Assembly (NCBI GenBank): GCA_937888735.1
Contig: CALASN010000103.1
Location: 1-29,453, forward strand
DNA from: UBA5499 sp002426275
GTDB taxonomy: Bacteria; Bacillota; DTU084
DNA length: 29,453 nucleotides
Direction: 5' to 3'
The position numbers were made by a program, and so were the translations under genes. Positions within the stretch are counted from its first letter, which is position 1. Every line of letters begins with the position of its first letter. The notes below the pieces were generated by a model. That model saw only the letters and a list, made by a program, of their open reading frames with translations, did not search any database and was not told where the DNA came from. This document shows positions 16,423-23,418 of this stretch, piece by piece.

Positions 16423-17397
16423 ATGGAATTGGGGAAGCTGGTCGCCGGATTTCTGCTCTTTCTGGCGGGCTTTTTGCTCTTGCGCCGCAGCGGGGCGCGT
16501 TGGGCGGCGGAAGGCGGACAGCCGCTGGTGCGAAGATACCTGGGACGGACCGGACCCGCCTTTGCGGTTGCGCTTTTGGCAACAGCCTGCCTCCATAGTT
16601 CAAGCGCCTTTTTGACGCTGCTGTTGGGGCTGGCGGAGAGCGGCGCAATCCCAACCGTGGCGGCTTTAGCTGCGACTTTAGGAGCTAATGTGGGCACTAC
16701 CGCCACCGCCCTCCTGGCCAGCCTGCCAGTGCCCCGCCGGGCGCTCTTCTTCACAGGAACGTTGTTTTTCGTGGCTGGAGCGAGGTTCAGGCGCTTTCGT
16801 TGGCTCTGGATCAGGGCAGGCAGGAGCGGCGCGGGCAAATGCAGTTCCCTTGCGGACTTCGGGCTTTTGCTTTTAGGACTGGGGATCTTGCTTGCAGGCT
16901 TGGATCTTTTGGCGGCGCAGGCGGCCTCCTTGACCGAGTGGAAACCGTTTGCGGATCTATTGGCAGTCTCCGGCAATCCCGCTCTGGGAGTTTTGGGTGG
17001 CGCCGTTTCCTCAGCCGTCTTGCAGAGCAGCACGCTTTTGGTTAGCCTGTTAACGGGACTGTTGCGCTCCGGAAAGCTGGTTCTGGAGGATGCCGTGGCC
17101 ATAGTTGTGGGCGCTAATATTGGGACCACGGCCGACGTTTTAGTCGCCTCCGCGCTGGCAAGACCGGAAGCCAGGCGGGTGGCCTTTGGCCATTTGTTGA
17201 TCAATGTGCTGGGCGCCGGCGCGTTTCTGGTCTGTCCGAACATTTTAACGCGGCCTCTGGCAGGACAAAATCCGGCGCGCGCCTTAGCGTATGCGCACAC
17301 TTTATTTAATCTGGGCGGACTGCTGCTGTGGCCGTTGCTGCCGAACCTGGCCGGATTATTGGAGCGGGTTAGCAAGGGGGAGGAGCGGCAAAGATGA
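16423..17397 (+). CDS. Na/Pi-cotransporter family protein without PhoU domain
   Basis: A 324-residue membrane protein with the two inverted repeats typical of NptA/NaPi-II: HSSSAFLTLLLGL followed by GANVGTTATALL, and LQSSTLLVSLLTGLL followed by GANIGTTADVLV. The QSS signature is intact in the second repeat and is HSS in the first. The C-terminal PhoU-like domain found in many bacterial relatives is missing. It is expected to move phosphate with sodium. It starts behind a G-rich site (GGGGGG) and overlaps uppP by ATGA, so the two are translationally coupled. Confidence 0.82.
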   Translation: MELGKLVAGFLLFLAGFLLLRRSGARWAAEGGQPLVRRYLGRTGPAFAVALLATACLHSSSAFLTLLLGLAESGAIPTVAALAATLGANVGTTATALLASLPVPRRALFFTGTLFFVAGARFRRFRWLWIRAGRSGAGKCSSLADFGLLLLGLGILLAGLDLLAAQAASLTEWKPFADLLAVSGNPALGVLGGAVSSAVLQSSTLLVSLLTGLLRSGKLVLEDAVAIVVGANIGTTADVLVASALARPEARRVAFGHLLINVLGAGAFLVCPNILTRPLAGQNPARALAYAHTLFNLGGLLLWPLLPNLAGLLERVSKGEERQR

Positions 17398-18206
17398 CGA
17401 CTTTTGTAGCTTTTTGGCTTGGGCTGGTGCAGGGGCTCACTGAATTTTTTCCGGTAAGCAGTTCCGGCCATTTGGTGCTTTTTCAGCATTATTTCGGGAT
17501 TCAGGAGCCGCAGCTGGCCTTCGATGTGATGGTGCATCTGGGCACGGCTGCCGCCGTAATCGCTTATACTTGGCCTGAGCTGAAGGGCATTTTCTCTTCG
17601 CTGGGACGGCTCCCGCGCTGGCTTGCCAACGGAGAGCTCAAAGCTGCCTGGGCACAGAATCAGTCCCTGCGGCTTTTGGCCTGGCTAATTGTGGGCAGCA
17701 TTCCCGCCGGAGCTGTGGGAGTGCTCTTTGAGGATCAGCTGAGCGCTGTGTTCGGCAACCCGGCTGCGGTTTCGTGCTTGTTAGTGGTCACAGGAATCAT
17801 TCTCCTGGCCACAGACCGGACGCAAGGGAAAAAGGAACTGGGGCAGATGGACGCCAAAGGCAGCTTCGCCGTCGGCCTAGCCCAGGCCGTAGCCGTCCTC
17901 CCCGGAATCTCGCGCTCCGGCTCCACCATCGCCGCAGGTTTGAAGGCGGGCTTATCCCGGGAAGCCGCGGCGAAATATTCTTTTCTTTTGTCTTTGCCGG
18001 CTATTATCGGCGCCGGGCTTTTGCAGCTCAACGACCTAGGCGCGGTGACCATTTCCTTCTCGGCCATGCTGGTAGGCTTCGTTACCGCCGCTTTTTCCGG
18101 CTATTTTGCCATCCGCTTTCTAGTGCAGTTGCTGCAGCGAGGAAAACTGCGCTGGTTTGCTTATTACTGTTTCGCCGTGGGCTTAATTAGTTTGGTAATC
18201 CTCTAA
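17394..18206 (+). CDS. uppP: Undecaprenyl-diphosphatase (BacA family)
   Basis: Integral membrane enzyme that removes a phosphate from undecaprenyl pyrophosphate on the outer face of the membrane, recycling the lipid carrier for peptidoglycan; overproduction gives bacitracin resistance. The 270 residues include the two diagnostic motifs: GLVQGLTEFFPVSSSGHL (E17, S22-H26) and PGISRSGSTI, with about eight membrane helices. The length is normal. It is coupled to the Na/Pi-like gene upstream, an unusual partner, and followed after 14 bases by the HlyD-like gene. Confidence 0.97.
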   Translation: MTTFVAFWLGLVQGLTEFFPVSSSGHLVLFQHYFGIQEPQLAFDVMVHLGTAAAVIAYTWPELKGIFSSLGRLPRWLANGELKAAWAQNQSLRLLAWLIVGSIPAGAVGVLFEDQLSAVFGNPAAVSCLLVVTGIILLATDRTQGKKELGQMDAKGSFAVGLAQAVAVLPGISRSGSTIAAGLKAGLSREAAAKYSFLLSLPAIIGAGLLQLNDLGAVTISFSAMLVGFVTAAFSGYFAIRFLVQLLQRGKLRWFAYYCFAVGLISLVIL

Positions 18207-18220
18207 GAGGAGGCAGTTTA

Positions 18221-19438
18221 GTGGGGCAGCGACCGGTTCTCAGGAGGCGGAGGCGCAGGTTTCACCTCCGCAAAACAACATCTTTATTGTTAGCTCTCAT
18301 TGTGCTGGCAATCTGCTGGCCGGCTGTTAAATGGCTGTGCCTGCGGCTTTTGCACGCCGAGACTTCCTATTTCGGCACAGTGGAGCGGGCCTATGAAGCC
18401 CAGGCGATCTTAATCCGCAAGGAACAGCTATTGCTCTCTCCCACAAGCGGAAAAGTGGAGCTTTTGGTGAAAGAAGGCACCAGAGTTCCCCGCGGCGCCC
18501 AGCTTGTGAGAATCACCAATGAAGATTTGAAACGACGGCTTACGCCTAAAATCCAAGCCGCAGGAGCGGAACTAGAGGAGCATGAAGAAGAGACAAGGCG
18601 CAGCTTGGCCAAGGCTAGGGGAGAGGTTGAGAAAAGTCAGCTGGCCGTGGACAATGATACCGCGAAACTGAAAAAGCAGCTGGCAAAGCGCAATTACCTG
18701 GCAGCCAGGCAGCTGGAGGAAATCATTACCCAGCACGCGCAGAAGCGAAAGTTGGCCATCGAAGCGCTCTCTGAACTGGAACAGCAAAGCGCCCAGCGGA
18801 GGGAAGAACTCGCCGCCAGGCGGCAGTCGCTGCAGCGTCAGCTGGAGCGAGCAGTGACCGTGATCAGCGCCAAGACGCCTGGAGTTGTTTCCTTCAAGCT
18901 GGACGGAATGGAAGAACGTTGCCAGAGAACCAGCTACAGCGCTCTGTTCGCTGAAGATGTCCAAGCTAGAGCCCTCGCGGTGAAAGCCGGCGGCAATGTA
19001 AAGGTGGGCGGGGAAGTGGGAAAGCTCATCGACAATTTTCAGTGTCAGCTGGCTTTATGTCTTCAGGCGGAAGAGGATTTCAACGAGGGACAAGTAATAT
19101 ACGTCCATTTGCCCACCGGCCTGGAAAAAGCGCGGGTGGATCAGAAGCTGCGCCGGGGTGATTTGACATATTTGCTTTGTACTTTGCCAAACTATAAGCT
19201 CGAGTGGAATCAGCTGCGCAGCTTGAAATTAACCGTAGCCGCCGAACGCAGGGAAGGAATCGTAGTGGCTGCCAGCGCTCTGAAGAGGCGCTCCGGAAAA
19301 GTCGGGGTTTGGGTCAGGCAGGGCGGACACTTAGTCTGGAAAGAAGTGACAGTCCGCTTTCAAACAAAGGAGTTGGCCGTTGTGGACGGCTTGCCAGCCG
19401 GACAAGCCGTGATCACAAATCCGCGTTTCCTCAGATAG
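18221..19438 (+). CDS. HlyD-like membrane-anchored protein of the division cluster
   Basis: A 405-residue protein with a strongly basic N-terminus (RRRRRRFHLRK), one hydrophobic helix (about 23-43), a biotinyl-lipoyl-like beta segment (SGKVELLVKEGTRVPRGAQLV), and a long charged coiled coil (about 105-210). A second beta region follows, ending with the efflux-adaptor-like VWVRQGGHLVWKEVTV and LPAGQAVITNP. This is the HlyD/membrane-fusion-protein layout, but no ABC transporter or permease is beside it. GTG 18221 has AGAGGAGG upstream. HlyD-like genes in this position near sepF occur in Clostridia, and a role at the cell envelope or septum is inferred. Confidence 0.72.
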   Translation: MGQRPVLRRRRRRFHLRKTTSLLLALIVLAICWPAVKWLCLRLLHAETSYFGTVERAYEAQAILIRKEQLLLSPTSGKVELLVKEGTRVPRGAQLVRITNEDLKRRLTPKIQAAGAELEEHEEETRRSLAKARGEVEKSQLAVDNDTAKLKKQLAKRNYLAARQLEEIITQHAQKRKLAIEALSELEQQSAQRREELAARRQSLQRQLERAVTVISAKTPGVVSFKLDGMEERCQRTSYSALFAEDVQARALAVKAGGNVKVGGEVGKLIDNFQCQLALCLQAEEDFNEGQVIYVHLPTGLEKARVDQKLRRGDLTYLLCTLPNYKLEWNQLRSLKLTVAAERREGIVVAASALKRRSGKVGVWVRQGGHLVWKEVTVRFQTKELAVVDGLPAGQAVITNPRFLR

Positions 19439-19491
19439 CGGGGAGGAAATAAATGGCGAATGGAGAATATCTGGAGAAGAGGTAATTAGGA

Positions 19492-20190
19492 ATGTCGGTT
19501 GCAGAAAATTTAGCTCAGGTCGAGGCTGAAATAGCCGCGGCAGCAAAGCGCGCGGGCAGAAATCCGGACGAGATCAAACTGGTGGCTGTGAGCAAGACAG
19601 TCTCTGCCGAGGTTATTGCCCAGGCCATAGCTGCCGGGGCGGATACCTTGGGAGAAAACAAGGTACAGGAAGCCTTGAGCAAGCAGGCGGAGCTCTCCGG
19701 AGTCAGCTGGCATCTGATTGGCCATTTGCAAACCAACAAGGCGCGCAAGGTGATCGGCAAATTCGCTTTGATTCATTCTCTGGACAGCATGCATCTGGCC
19801 CGGGAGCTGTCGCGTCGCTCCCAGGAAGCGGGAGTCGTAACTGAAACATTGGTGCAGGTGAACGTAGGCTGCGAGCTCAGCAAGTACGGACTCAAAGCGG
19901 AGGAGGTGCTTCCTTTCGTGAAGGAAGCAAGACGGCTGCCGGGGATTAAAATCGAAGGTCTGATGGCCATTCCGCCTCAGGCTGAGGACCCTGAAAGCTC
20001 CCGCCCTTACTTTCGTCAGCTGAGGGATTTATGCCGGCAAGTTGCCGCGCAAAAGTGGCCCGAAGTGGAAATGCGTTGGCTGTCCATGGGCATGAGCGCA
20101 GACTTTCAGGTGGCCATAGAAGAAGGAGCCAACATCGTCAGAGTGGGCACCAGAATTTTCGGCCATCGGCCCCGGAAGCAGGAGGAGTAA
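19492..20190 (+). CDS. yggS: PLP homeostasis protein, YggS/YlmE family
   Basis: Pyridoxal-phosphate-binding TIM-barrel protein involved in keeping vitamin B6 and amino/keto-acid pools balanced; no catalytic reaction is firmly known. The 232 residues include VAVSKT with the PLP lysine K35, LGENKVQEA, WHLIGHLQTNKAR, VQVNVG, GLMAIPP, LSMGMSADFQVAIEEGANIVRVGTRIFG. The start at ATG 19492 has AGAGGT a little further upstream than ideal. It is the usual upstream neighbour of sepF in Firmicutes. Confidence 0.95.
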   Translation: MSVAENLAQVEAEIAAAAKRAGRNPDEIKLVAVSKTVSAEVIAQAIAAGADTLGENKVQEALSKQAELSGVSWHLIGHLQTNKARKVIGKFALIHSLDSMHLARELSRRSQEAGVVTETLVQVNVGCELSKYGLKAEEVLPFVKEARRLPGIKIEGLMAIPPQAEDPESSRPYFRQLRDLCRQVAAQKWPEVEMRWLSMGMSADFQVAIEEGANIVRVGTRIFGHRPRKQEE

Positions 20191-20195
20191 AGACT

Positions 20196-20615
20196 ATGGC
20201 CAAATTCATTGATAAGTTTATGAATTGGATCGGTTACACGGAAGAAGATTACGACGAAGAAGCCGCGGCTATGGAAGAGGAGGAAGAAGCGCCGGCTAGA
20301 AAACGCCGCTTGGTGGGTCTGCCCAGCTATAACAGCGCGTTGCGGGTTGTGGTAGTGGAGCCGAACAATTTTGACGAGGTGCAGCTGGTGGCGGATCACC
20401 TCAAAGAGCGGCGGCCCGTGATCGTAAATCTGGAAACCGCGCCTATGGAGTTGGCGCGCAGGATTGTGGATTTTCTCAGCGGCTCGGTCTACGCTCTGGA
20501 CGGTGGGCTGGAGAGGATTGGCGAAGCCATTTTTTTATTGGTGCCCAGCAATGTGTCCGTAGAGGCGAACGGTTTTTCCGGAGTGCGGGAGCCGCTGCCT
20601 TGGGAAAGGGAGTAG
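20196..20615 (+). CDS. sepF: Cell division protein SepF
   Basis: Cytoplasmic protein that binds FtsZ and the membrane and shapes the Z-ring. The 139-residue protein starts with the amphipathic membrane-binding helix MAKFIDKFMNWIGY. A very acidic linker (EEDYDEEAAAMEEEEEA) follows, then the DUF552 core (VVVVEPNNFDEVQLVADHLKERRPVIVNL, with DFLSGSVYALDGG). ATG 20196 is used because GGAGGAG lies upstream, overlapping the yggS stop. The reading frame is open further upstream, but that part is out-of-frame yggS sequence. Confidence 0.95.
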   Translation: MAKFIDKFMNWIGYTEEDYDEEAAAMEEEEEAPARKRRLVGLPSYNSALRVVVVEPNNFDEVQLVADHLKERRPVIVNLETAPMELARRIVDFLSGSVYALDGGLERIGEAIFLLVPSNVSVEANGFSGVREPLPWERE

Positions 20616-20618
20616 AAA

Positions 20619-21419
20619 ATGAAAATAGCGGTGATCGGCGGCGGCGCCATGGGCGGGAGCCTGATTTCCGGCTGGTTGGATAAGGGAGTGGAACCTGCCA
20701 AGATCGCGGTCGCGGATCCTGCCTTGGCAAGACGGCAGGAACTGCAGGCGCTTGGTATCGCCACCTATGAAGATAATAACGAAGCCATCGCCGAGGCCCA
20801 GACCATCGTTCTGGCGGTTAAGCCTCAGGTGGCAAAGACGGTTTTGGGGCAGCTCAAAGGGGTCGCAGGCAAGAGGATTTTTTCGATTGTGGCAGGCCTT
20901 ACCACCGGCTCCATTGAAGAGTTCTGCCCTGTGGCTGTGATCAGAGCGATGCCCAACAATCCTTGCCGGGTGGGAGAGGGCGCCATCGCCATCTGCCAGG
21001 GCAAATTTGCGGGCGAGGAAGACTTGGCTGCGGCTGAAGAATTGTTTGCGGCAGTGGGGCTTGTGGTGAGAGTGCAGGAAAGCCAGATGGATGCGGTCAC
21101 AGGTCTCAGCGGCAGCGCGCCTGCCTTCATTTACCTGGTGGTGGAGGCTTTAAGCGACGGCGGAGTTTTAGCGGGGCTGCCAAGGGATGTGGCCACTAAG
21201 TTGGCCGCGCAAACGGTCTTGGGAGCGGCCGCCACTGTGCAGAAAACGGGCCTTCATCCCGCTGTCCTGAAAGAAGCAGTGACCTCTCCTGCAGGAACTA
21301 CCATCAGCGGTCTGGCCGCTTTGGAGAAACGCGGCGTGCGCAGCGCTTTTTTGGAAGCTGTGTTGGCTGCGACTGAGCGCTCCTCTCAGCTGGGCGGGAC
21401 CAAGGAGAGCGCCCAATGA
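20619..21419 (+). CDS. proC: Pyrroline-5-carboxylate reductase
   Basis: Last step of proline synthesis: reduces 1-pyrroline-5-carboxylate with NAD(P)H. The 266 residues have an N-terminal Rossmann motif GGGAMG (7-12), the AVKPQ segment, AMPNNPCRVGEG, and the C-terminal family signature around GLSGSAPAF and TSPAGTTISGLAALE. The length is normal. Placed three bases after sepF, its common location in Firmicute division clusters, and overlapping ylmH by ATGA. Confidence 0.97.
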   Translation: MKIAVIGGGAMGGSLISGWLDKGVEPAKIAVADPALARRQELQALGIATYEDNNEAIAEAQTIVLAVKPQVAKTVLGQLKGVAGKRIFSIVAGLTTGSIEEFCPVAVIRAMPNNPCRVGEGAIAICQGKFAGEEDLAAAEELFAAVGLVVRVQESQMDAVTGLSGSAPAFIYLVVEALSDGGVLAGLPRDVATKLAAQTVLGAAATVQKTGLHPAVLKEAVTSPAGTTISGLAALEKRGVRSAFLEAVLAATERSSQLGGTKESAQ

Positions 21420-22198
21420 CCCGTGAAGAGATTCTAGCGCGCTATAGCGGCGAAGATAAAGCTTTGGCGTCCAGGGTCTTCGATTGGGCTCTGGAAGCGA
21501 TCCGGCAGAATGATTATCGGCTCAGCGATTTTTTGGACCCCAGAGAATTGGATCTGGCGGCCGGACTATTGAAACAATTTCCCGGCCTTCGCTGGCACGC
21601 TTTCGGCGGCTATCCGGGCGCCGAACGGAAGCGTGTTGCCATCACCCCGGACTATTTTTCAGCCGCGGAGCTGGATTGGAAGCTGGGGGCGGCGGGCATT
21701 GAGGGAGATTTTCGGGAAGAGCCGCCCACGCACCGCGATTATCTTGGCGCTCTGCTGAACCTGGGGCTCAAGCGGGAGAAGCTTGGGGATCTGCTGGTCA
21801 GCCCAGAGGGCTGTCAGGTGGTGGCTACGGCAGATTTAGTGCAGTTTATTTGTCAGCAATTGGAGCGAGTGGGCCGTTGGCGGGTCACGGTCCGGATTTT
21901 GGAGTTAGAACGTCTCACTCCTCCCCAGCAGACTGTGAAGCAAATTCGCACCACCGTCGCCTCGCTGAGGCTGGACGCGGTGGCCAGCAGCGGCTTTGGC
22001 CTCAGCCGCACGAAGCTGGTGCGTCTCATCAGATCCGGAGCTGTGAAGGTTAATTGGCAGCCCACCCAAGATCAAGATAAAATCGTCTCGCAGGGCGATG
22101 TGATCTCCTTGCGAGGCAAGGGCAGGCTGACTGTGGCCGAAGTTGGGGGCCTGACCAAAAAAAATCGGCAGATCTTGGTTTTGGAGCGTTATCTATAG
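21416..22198 (+). CDS. ylmH: S4-domain RNA-binding protein YlmH
   Basis: Ribosome-associated RNA-binding protein; in B. subtilis the homologue (RqcP2) acts with ribosome quality control. The 260-residue protein has an N-terminal region with FLDPRELDLA, a central HRDYLGALLNLGLKREKLGD (typical of YlmH), and a C-terminal S4 domain (about 185-245: LDAVASSGFGLSRTKLVRLI ... VKVNW). The small membrane protein gene ylmG, often found between proC/sepF and ylmH, is absent here. Starts inside the proC stop (ATGA). Confidence 0.93.
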   Translation: MTREEILARYSGEDKALASRVFDWALEAIRQNDYRLSDFLDPRELDLAAGLLKQFPGLRWHAFGGYPGAERKRVAITPDYFSAAELDWKLGAAGIEGDFREEPPTHRDYLGALLNLGLKREKLGDLLVSPEGCQVVATADLVQFICQQLERVGRWRVTVRILELERLTPPQQTVKQIRTTVASLRLDAVASSGFGLSRTKLVRLIRSGAVKVNWQPTQDQDKIVSQGDVISLRGKGRLTVAEVGGLTKKNRQILVLERYL

Positions 22199-22207
22199 AG
22201 GTGGAAA

Positions 22208-22870
22208 ATGATGTTAAAGGTTGGTCGTTATCTGTCGCCGATGGAAATCAAGGAGCAGAAATTTGAACAGAGATTTCGCGGGTACGATGTGCAGGAGGTG
22301 GATGATTTTCTGCGCCGCCTGAGCGCCGATTACGAGGCTTTGTATAAAGAACGGCAGGAACTTGCCGAACAGACGGATACGCTCAAGGAAGAATTGGCAA
22401 GATATAAAAAGCTGGAAGAGAACGTGCAACAGGCGCTTGTCACAGCCCAGCAGGCGGCCAAACAAGTGGCGGAAAACGCTCGCCAGCAAGGAGAGCTCAT
22501 CGTCAAGCAAGCTCGCTTTGAGGCTGCCCAGGAAAAAGCGAAGGCCTCCTCCGAAGTGGAGAGGGCGGCGGAGAAGCTGGCCGTGCTGAATAATCAGGCC
22601 ATCGCTTTTCGCGCGCAGTTGAGGACATTGGTGAACAGCTTTCAAGAGCTTCTGGAAGGCAATGCCCAGATGGCCAACCTCAGTTTCTTGGAAGCGGCTC
22701 CGACCAGAGAAGAAGAGCGCAACGACGAGGCTACTAGCGCTCTCCCGGAGGAGGGAACGGAAAGCGAATCGGATTCCAGGACAGCGCGTCCATCTGAATC
22801 TGAGCAGGATGGAGATATCCAGTCCACAACGAGATTCAACGTTGAGAGCTTTAATAATGCTGGGAAATAG
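22208..22870 (+). CDS. divIVA: DivIVA family septum/pole protein
   Basis: Coiled-coil protein that binds negatively curved membrane and marks septa and poles. The 220-residue protein opens with the DivIVA membrane-binding pattern (LSPMEIKEQKFEQRFRGYDVQEVDDFL), continues as a long coiled coil (about 45-155, rich in Q, E, A and K), and ends in a low-complexity acidic tail (EEGTESESDSRTARPSESEQDGD). Two ATGs stand side by side; the second (22211) is slightly better spaced from GAGGTGG. The gene is complete, but adapter-like DNA begins ten bases after its stop. Confidence 0.95.
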   Translation: MMLKVGRYLSPMEIKEQKFEQRFRGYDVQEVDDFLRRLSADYEALYKERQELAEQTDTLKEELARYKKLEENVQQALVTAQQAAKQVAENARQQGELIVKQARFEAAQEKAKASSEVERAAEKLAVLNNQAIAFRAQLRTLVNSFQELLEGNAQMANLSFLEAAPTREEERNDEATSALPEEGTESESDSRTARPSESEQDGDIQSTTRFNVESFNNAGK

Positions 22871-22879
22871 GGATCAGTC

Positions 22880-22907
22880 AGATCGGAAGAGCGTCGTGTG
22901 GAAAGAG
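22880..22907 (+). other. Illumina TruSeq adapter-like sequence (probable assembly artefact)
   Basis: Bases 22880-22899 read AGATCGGAAGAGCGTCGTGT, identical to the first 20 bases of the reverse complement of the Illumina TruSeq universal adapter. The following GGAAAGAG (22900-22907) matches the adapter's next bases if two bases are skipped. A 20-base exact match by chance in a window this size is essentially excluded. It is best read as untrimmed adapter inside a contig, so continuity across this point is doubtful. Confidence 0.85.
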
Positions 22908-22929
22908 CTGAAGGCAGTCCTTGAAGAAA

Positions 22930-22959
22930 GTCGCGGAAAGGTCGCGGAAGGTCGCGGAA
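22930..22959 (+). repeat. Three short tandem-like copies of GTCGCGGAA
   Basis: GTCGCGGAA occurs at 22930-22938, 22941-22949 and 22951-22959, about one helical turn apart, just upstream of the rpsO promoter. It could be a protein-binding array or a chance or artefactual repeat next to the adapter-like segment. Confidence 0.5.
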
Positions 22960-22994
22960 AAATTTTGACAGGTCTAGGAAAAAAAACTAAGAAG

Positions 22995-23003
22995 TGTTAT
23001 AAT
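22995..23003 (+). promoter_or_regulatory. Extended -10 promoter of rpsO-pnp
   Basis: TGTTATAAT is a perfect extended -10 element (TGnTATAAT). TTGACA at 22965-22970 is 27 bases upstream, too far to be its normal -35 box, so the promoter probably relies on the extended -10. Transcription would start near 23010, leaving a leader of about 75 bases before rpsO. Confidence 0.6.
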
Positions 23004-23013
23004 AAGTAAAGAT

Positions 23014-23055
23014 ACCCTGCACTCGGTGTGCCGCTTGCTCCAACGGCTTCTGGGT
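23014..23055 (+). promoter_or_regulatory. Possible S15 autoregulatory leader structure
   Basis: ACCC (23014-23017) can pair with GGGT (23052-23055), enclosing a hairpin GCAC/GTGC (23019-23022 with 23028-23031) and a second one using CCG and CGG (23031-23033 with 23044-23046). This resembles a three-way junction like those that ribosomal protein S15 binds in its own mRNA. The helices are short, so this is a suggestion only. Confidence 0.35.
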
Positions 23056-23085
23056 TTGGGGCGCAGAAAGAGGGGTGAAGGAGCT

Positions 23086-23352
23086 ATGTTAAACAAAGAC
23101 GAAAAACAGCAGCTGATCAGCAGTTACCGTCGTCATGAACAGGATACGGGCTCTCCAGAGGTACAGGTGGCAATGCTCACCAAGAGAATTCAAGACCTCA
23201 CGGAGCACTTGAAAGTTCACAAAAAGGATTACCATTCCCGCCGGGGCCTTTTGAAGATGGTTGGGCAGCGTCGCGGTCTTTTGAATTACCTGATGAAAAA
23301 AGACATCGGTCGTTACCGGGCTTTGGTGGATGAGTTGGGATTGCGCAGATGA
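23086..23352 (+). CDS. rpsO: 30S ribosomal protein S15
   Basis: Primary 16S rRNA-binding protein of the small subunit platform. The 88-residue protein carries the S15 signature throughout: HEQDTGSPEVQVAMLTKRI, LTEHLKVHKKDYHSRRGLL, MVGQRRGLLNYL. Normal length. ATG 23086 has GAAGGAG upstream; the frame is open further upstream but without a site. It is followed by a hairpin and pnp, the classical rpsO-pnp pairing. Confidence 0.98.
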   Translation: MLNKDEKQQLISSYRRHEQDTGSPEVQVAMLTKRIQDLTEHLKVHKKDYHSRRGLLKMVGQRRGLLNYLMKKDIGRYRALVDELGLRR

Positions 23353-23381
23353 AAAGAGCGGGCTCTCCCGCTCTTTTCATC
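23348..23381 (+). terminator. 15-bp perfect hairpin overlapping the rpsO stop
   Basis: Bases 23348-23362 pair perfectly with 23367-23381 around a CTCT loop. The rpsO stop codon (23350-23352) lies in the left arm, and the right arm contains CTCTTTTC. It may act as a partial terminator or as an RNA-processing or mRNA-stability element between rpsO and pnp, as known for the E. coli rpsO-pnp intergenic region. No strong T-run follows. Confidence 0.6.
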
Positions 23382-23418
23382 GTATTTACGAAAATGAAAG
23401 GTTGGTGAAAGAATTTTA

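Noticed and set aside
16269..17537. Minus-strand open frame of 422 codons
   Set aside because: Antisense to the Na/Pi-like gene and parts of its neighbours. The peptide is compositionally biased (K, R, A, P, S) with no recognisable domain.
22965..22970. TTGACA as the -35 box of the rpsO promoter
   Set aside because: The spacing to TATAAT is 27 bases, far from the usual 16-18. The extended -10 element explains the promoter better.
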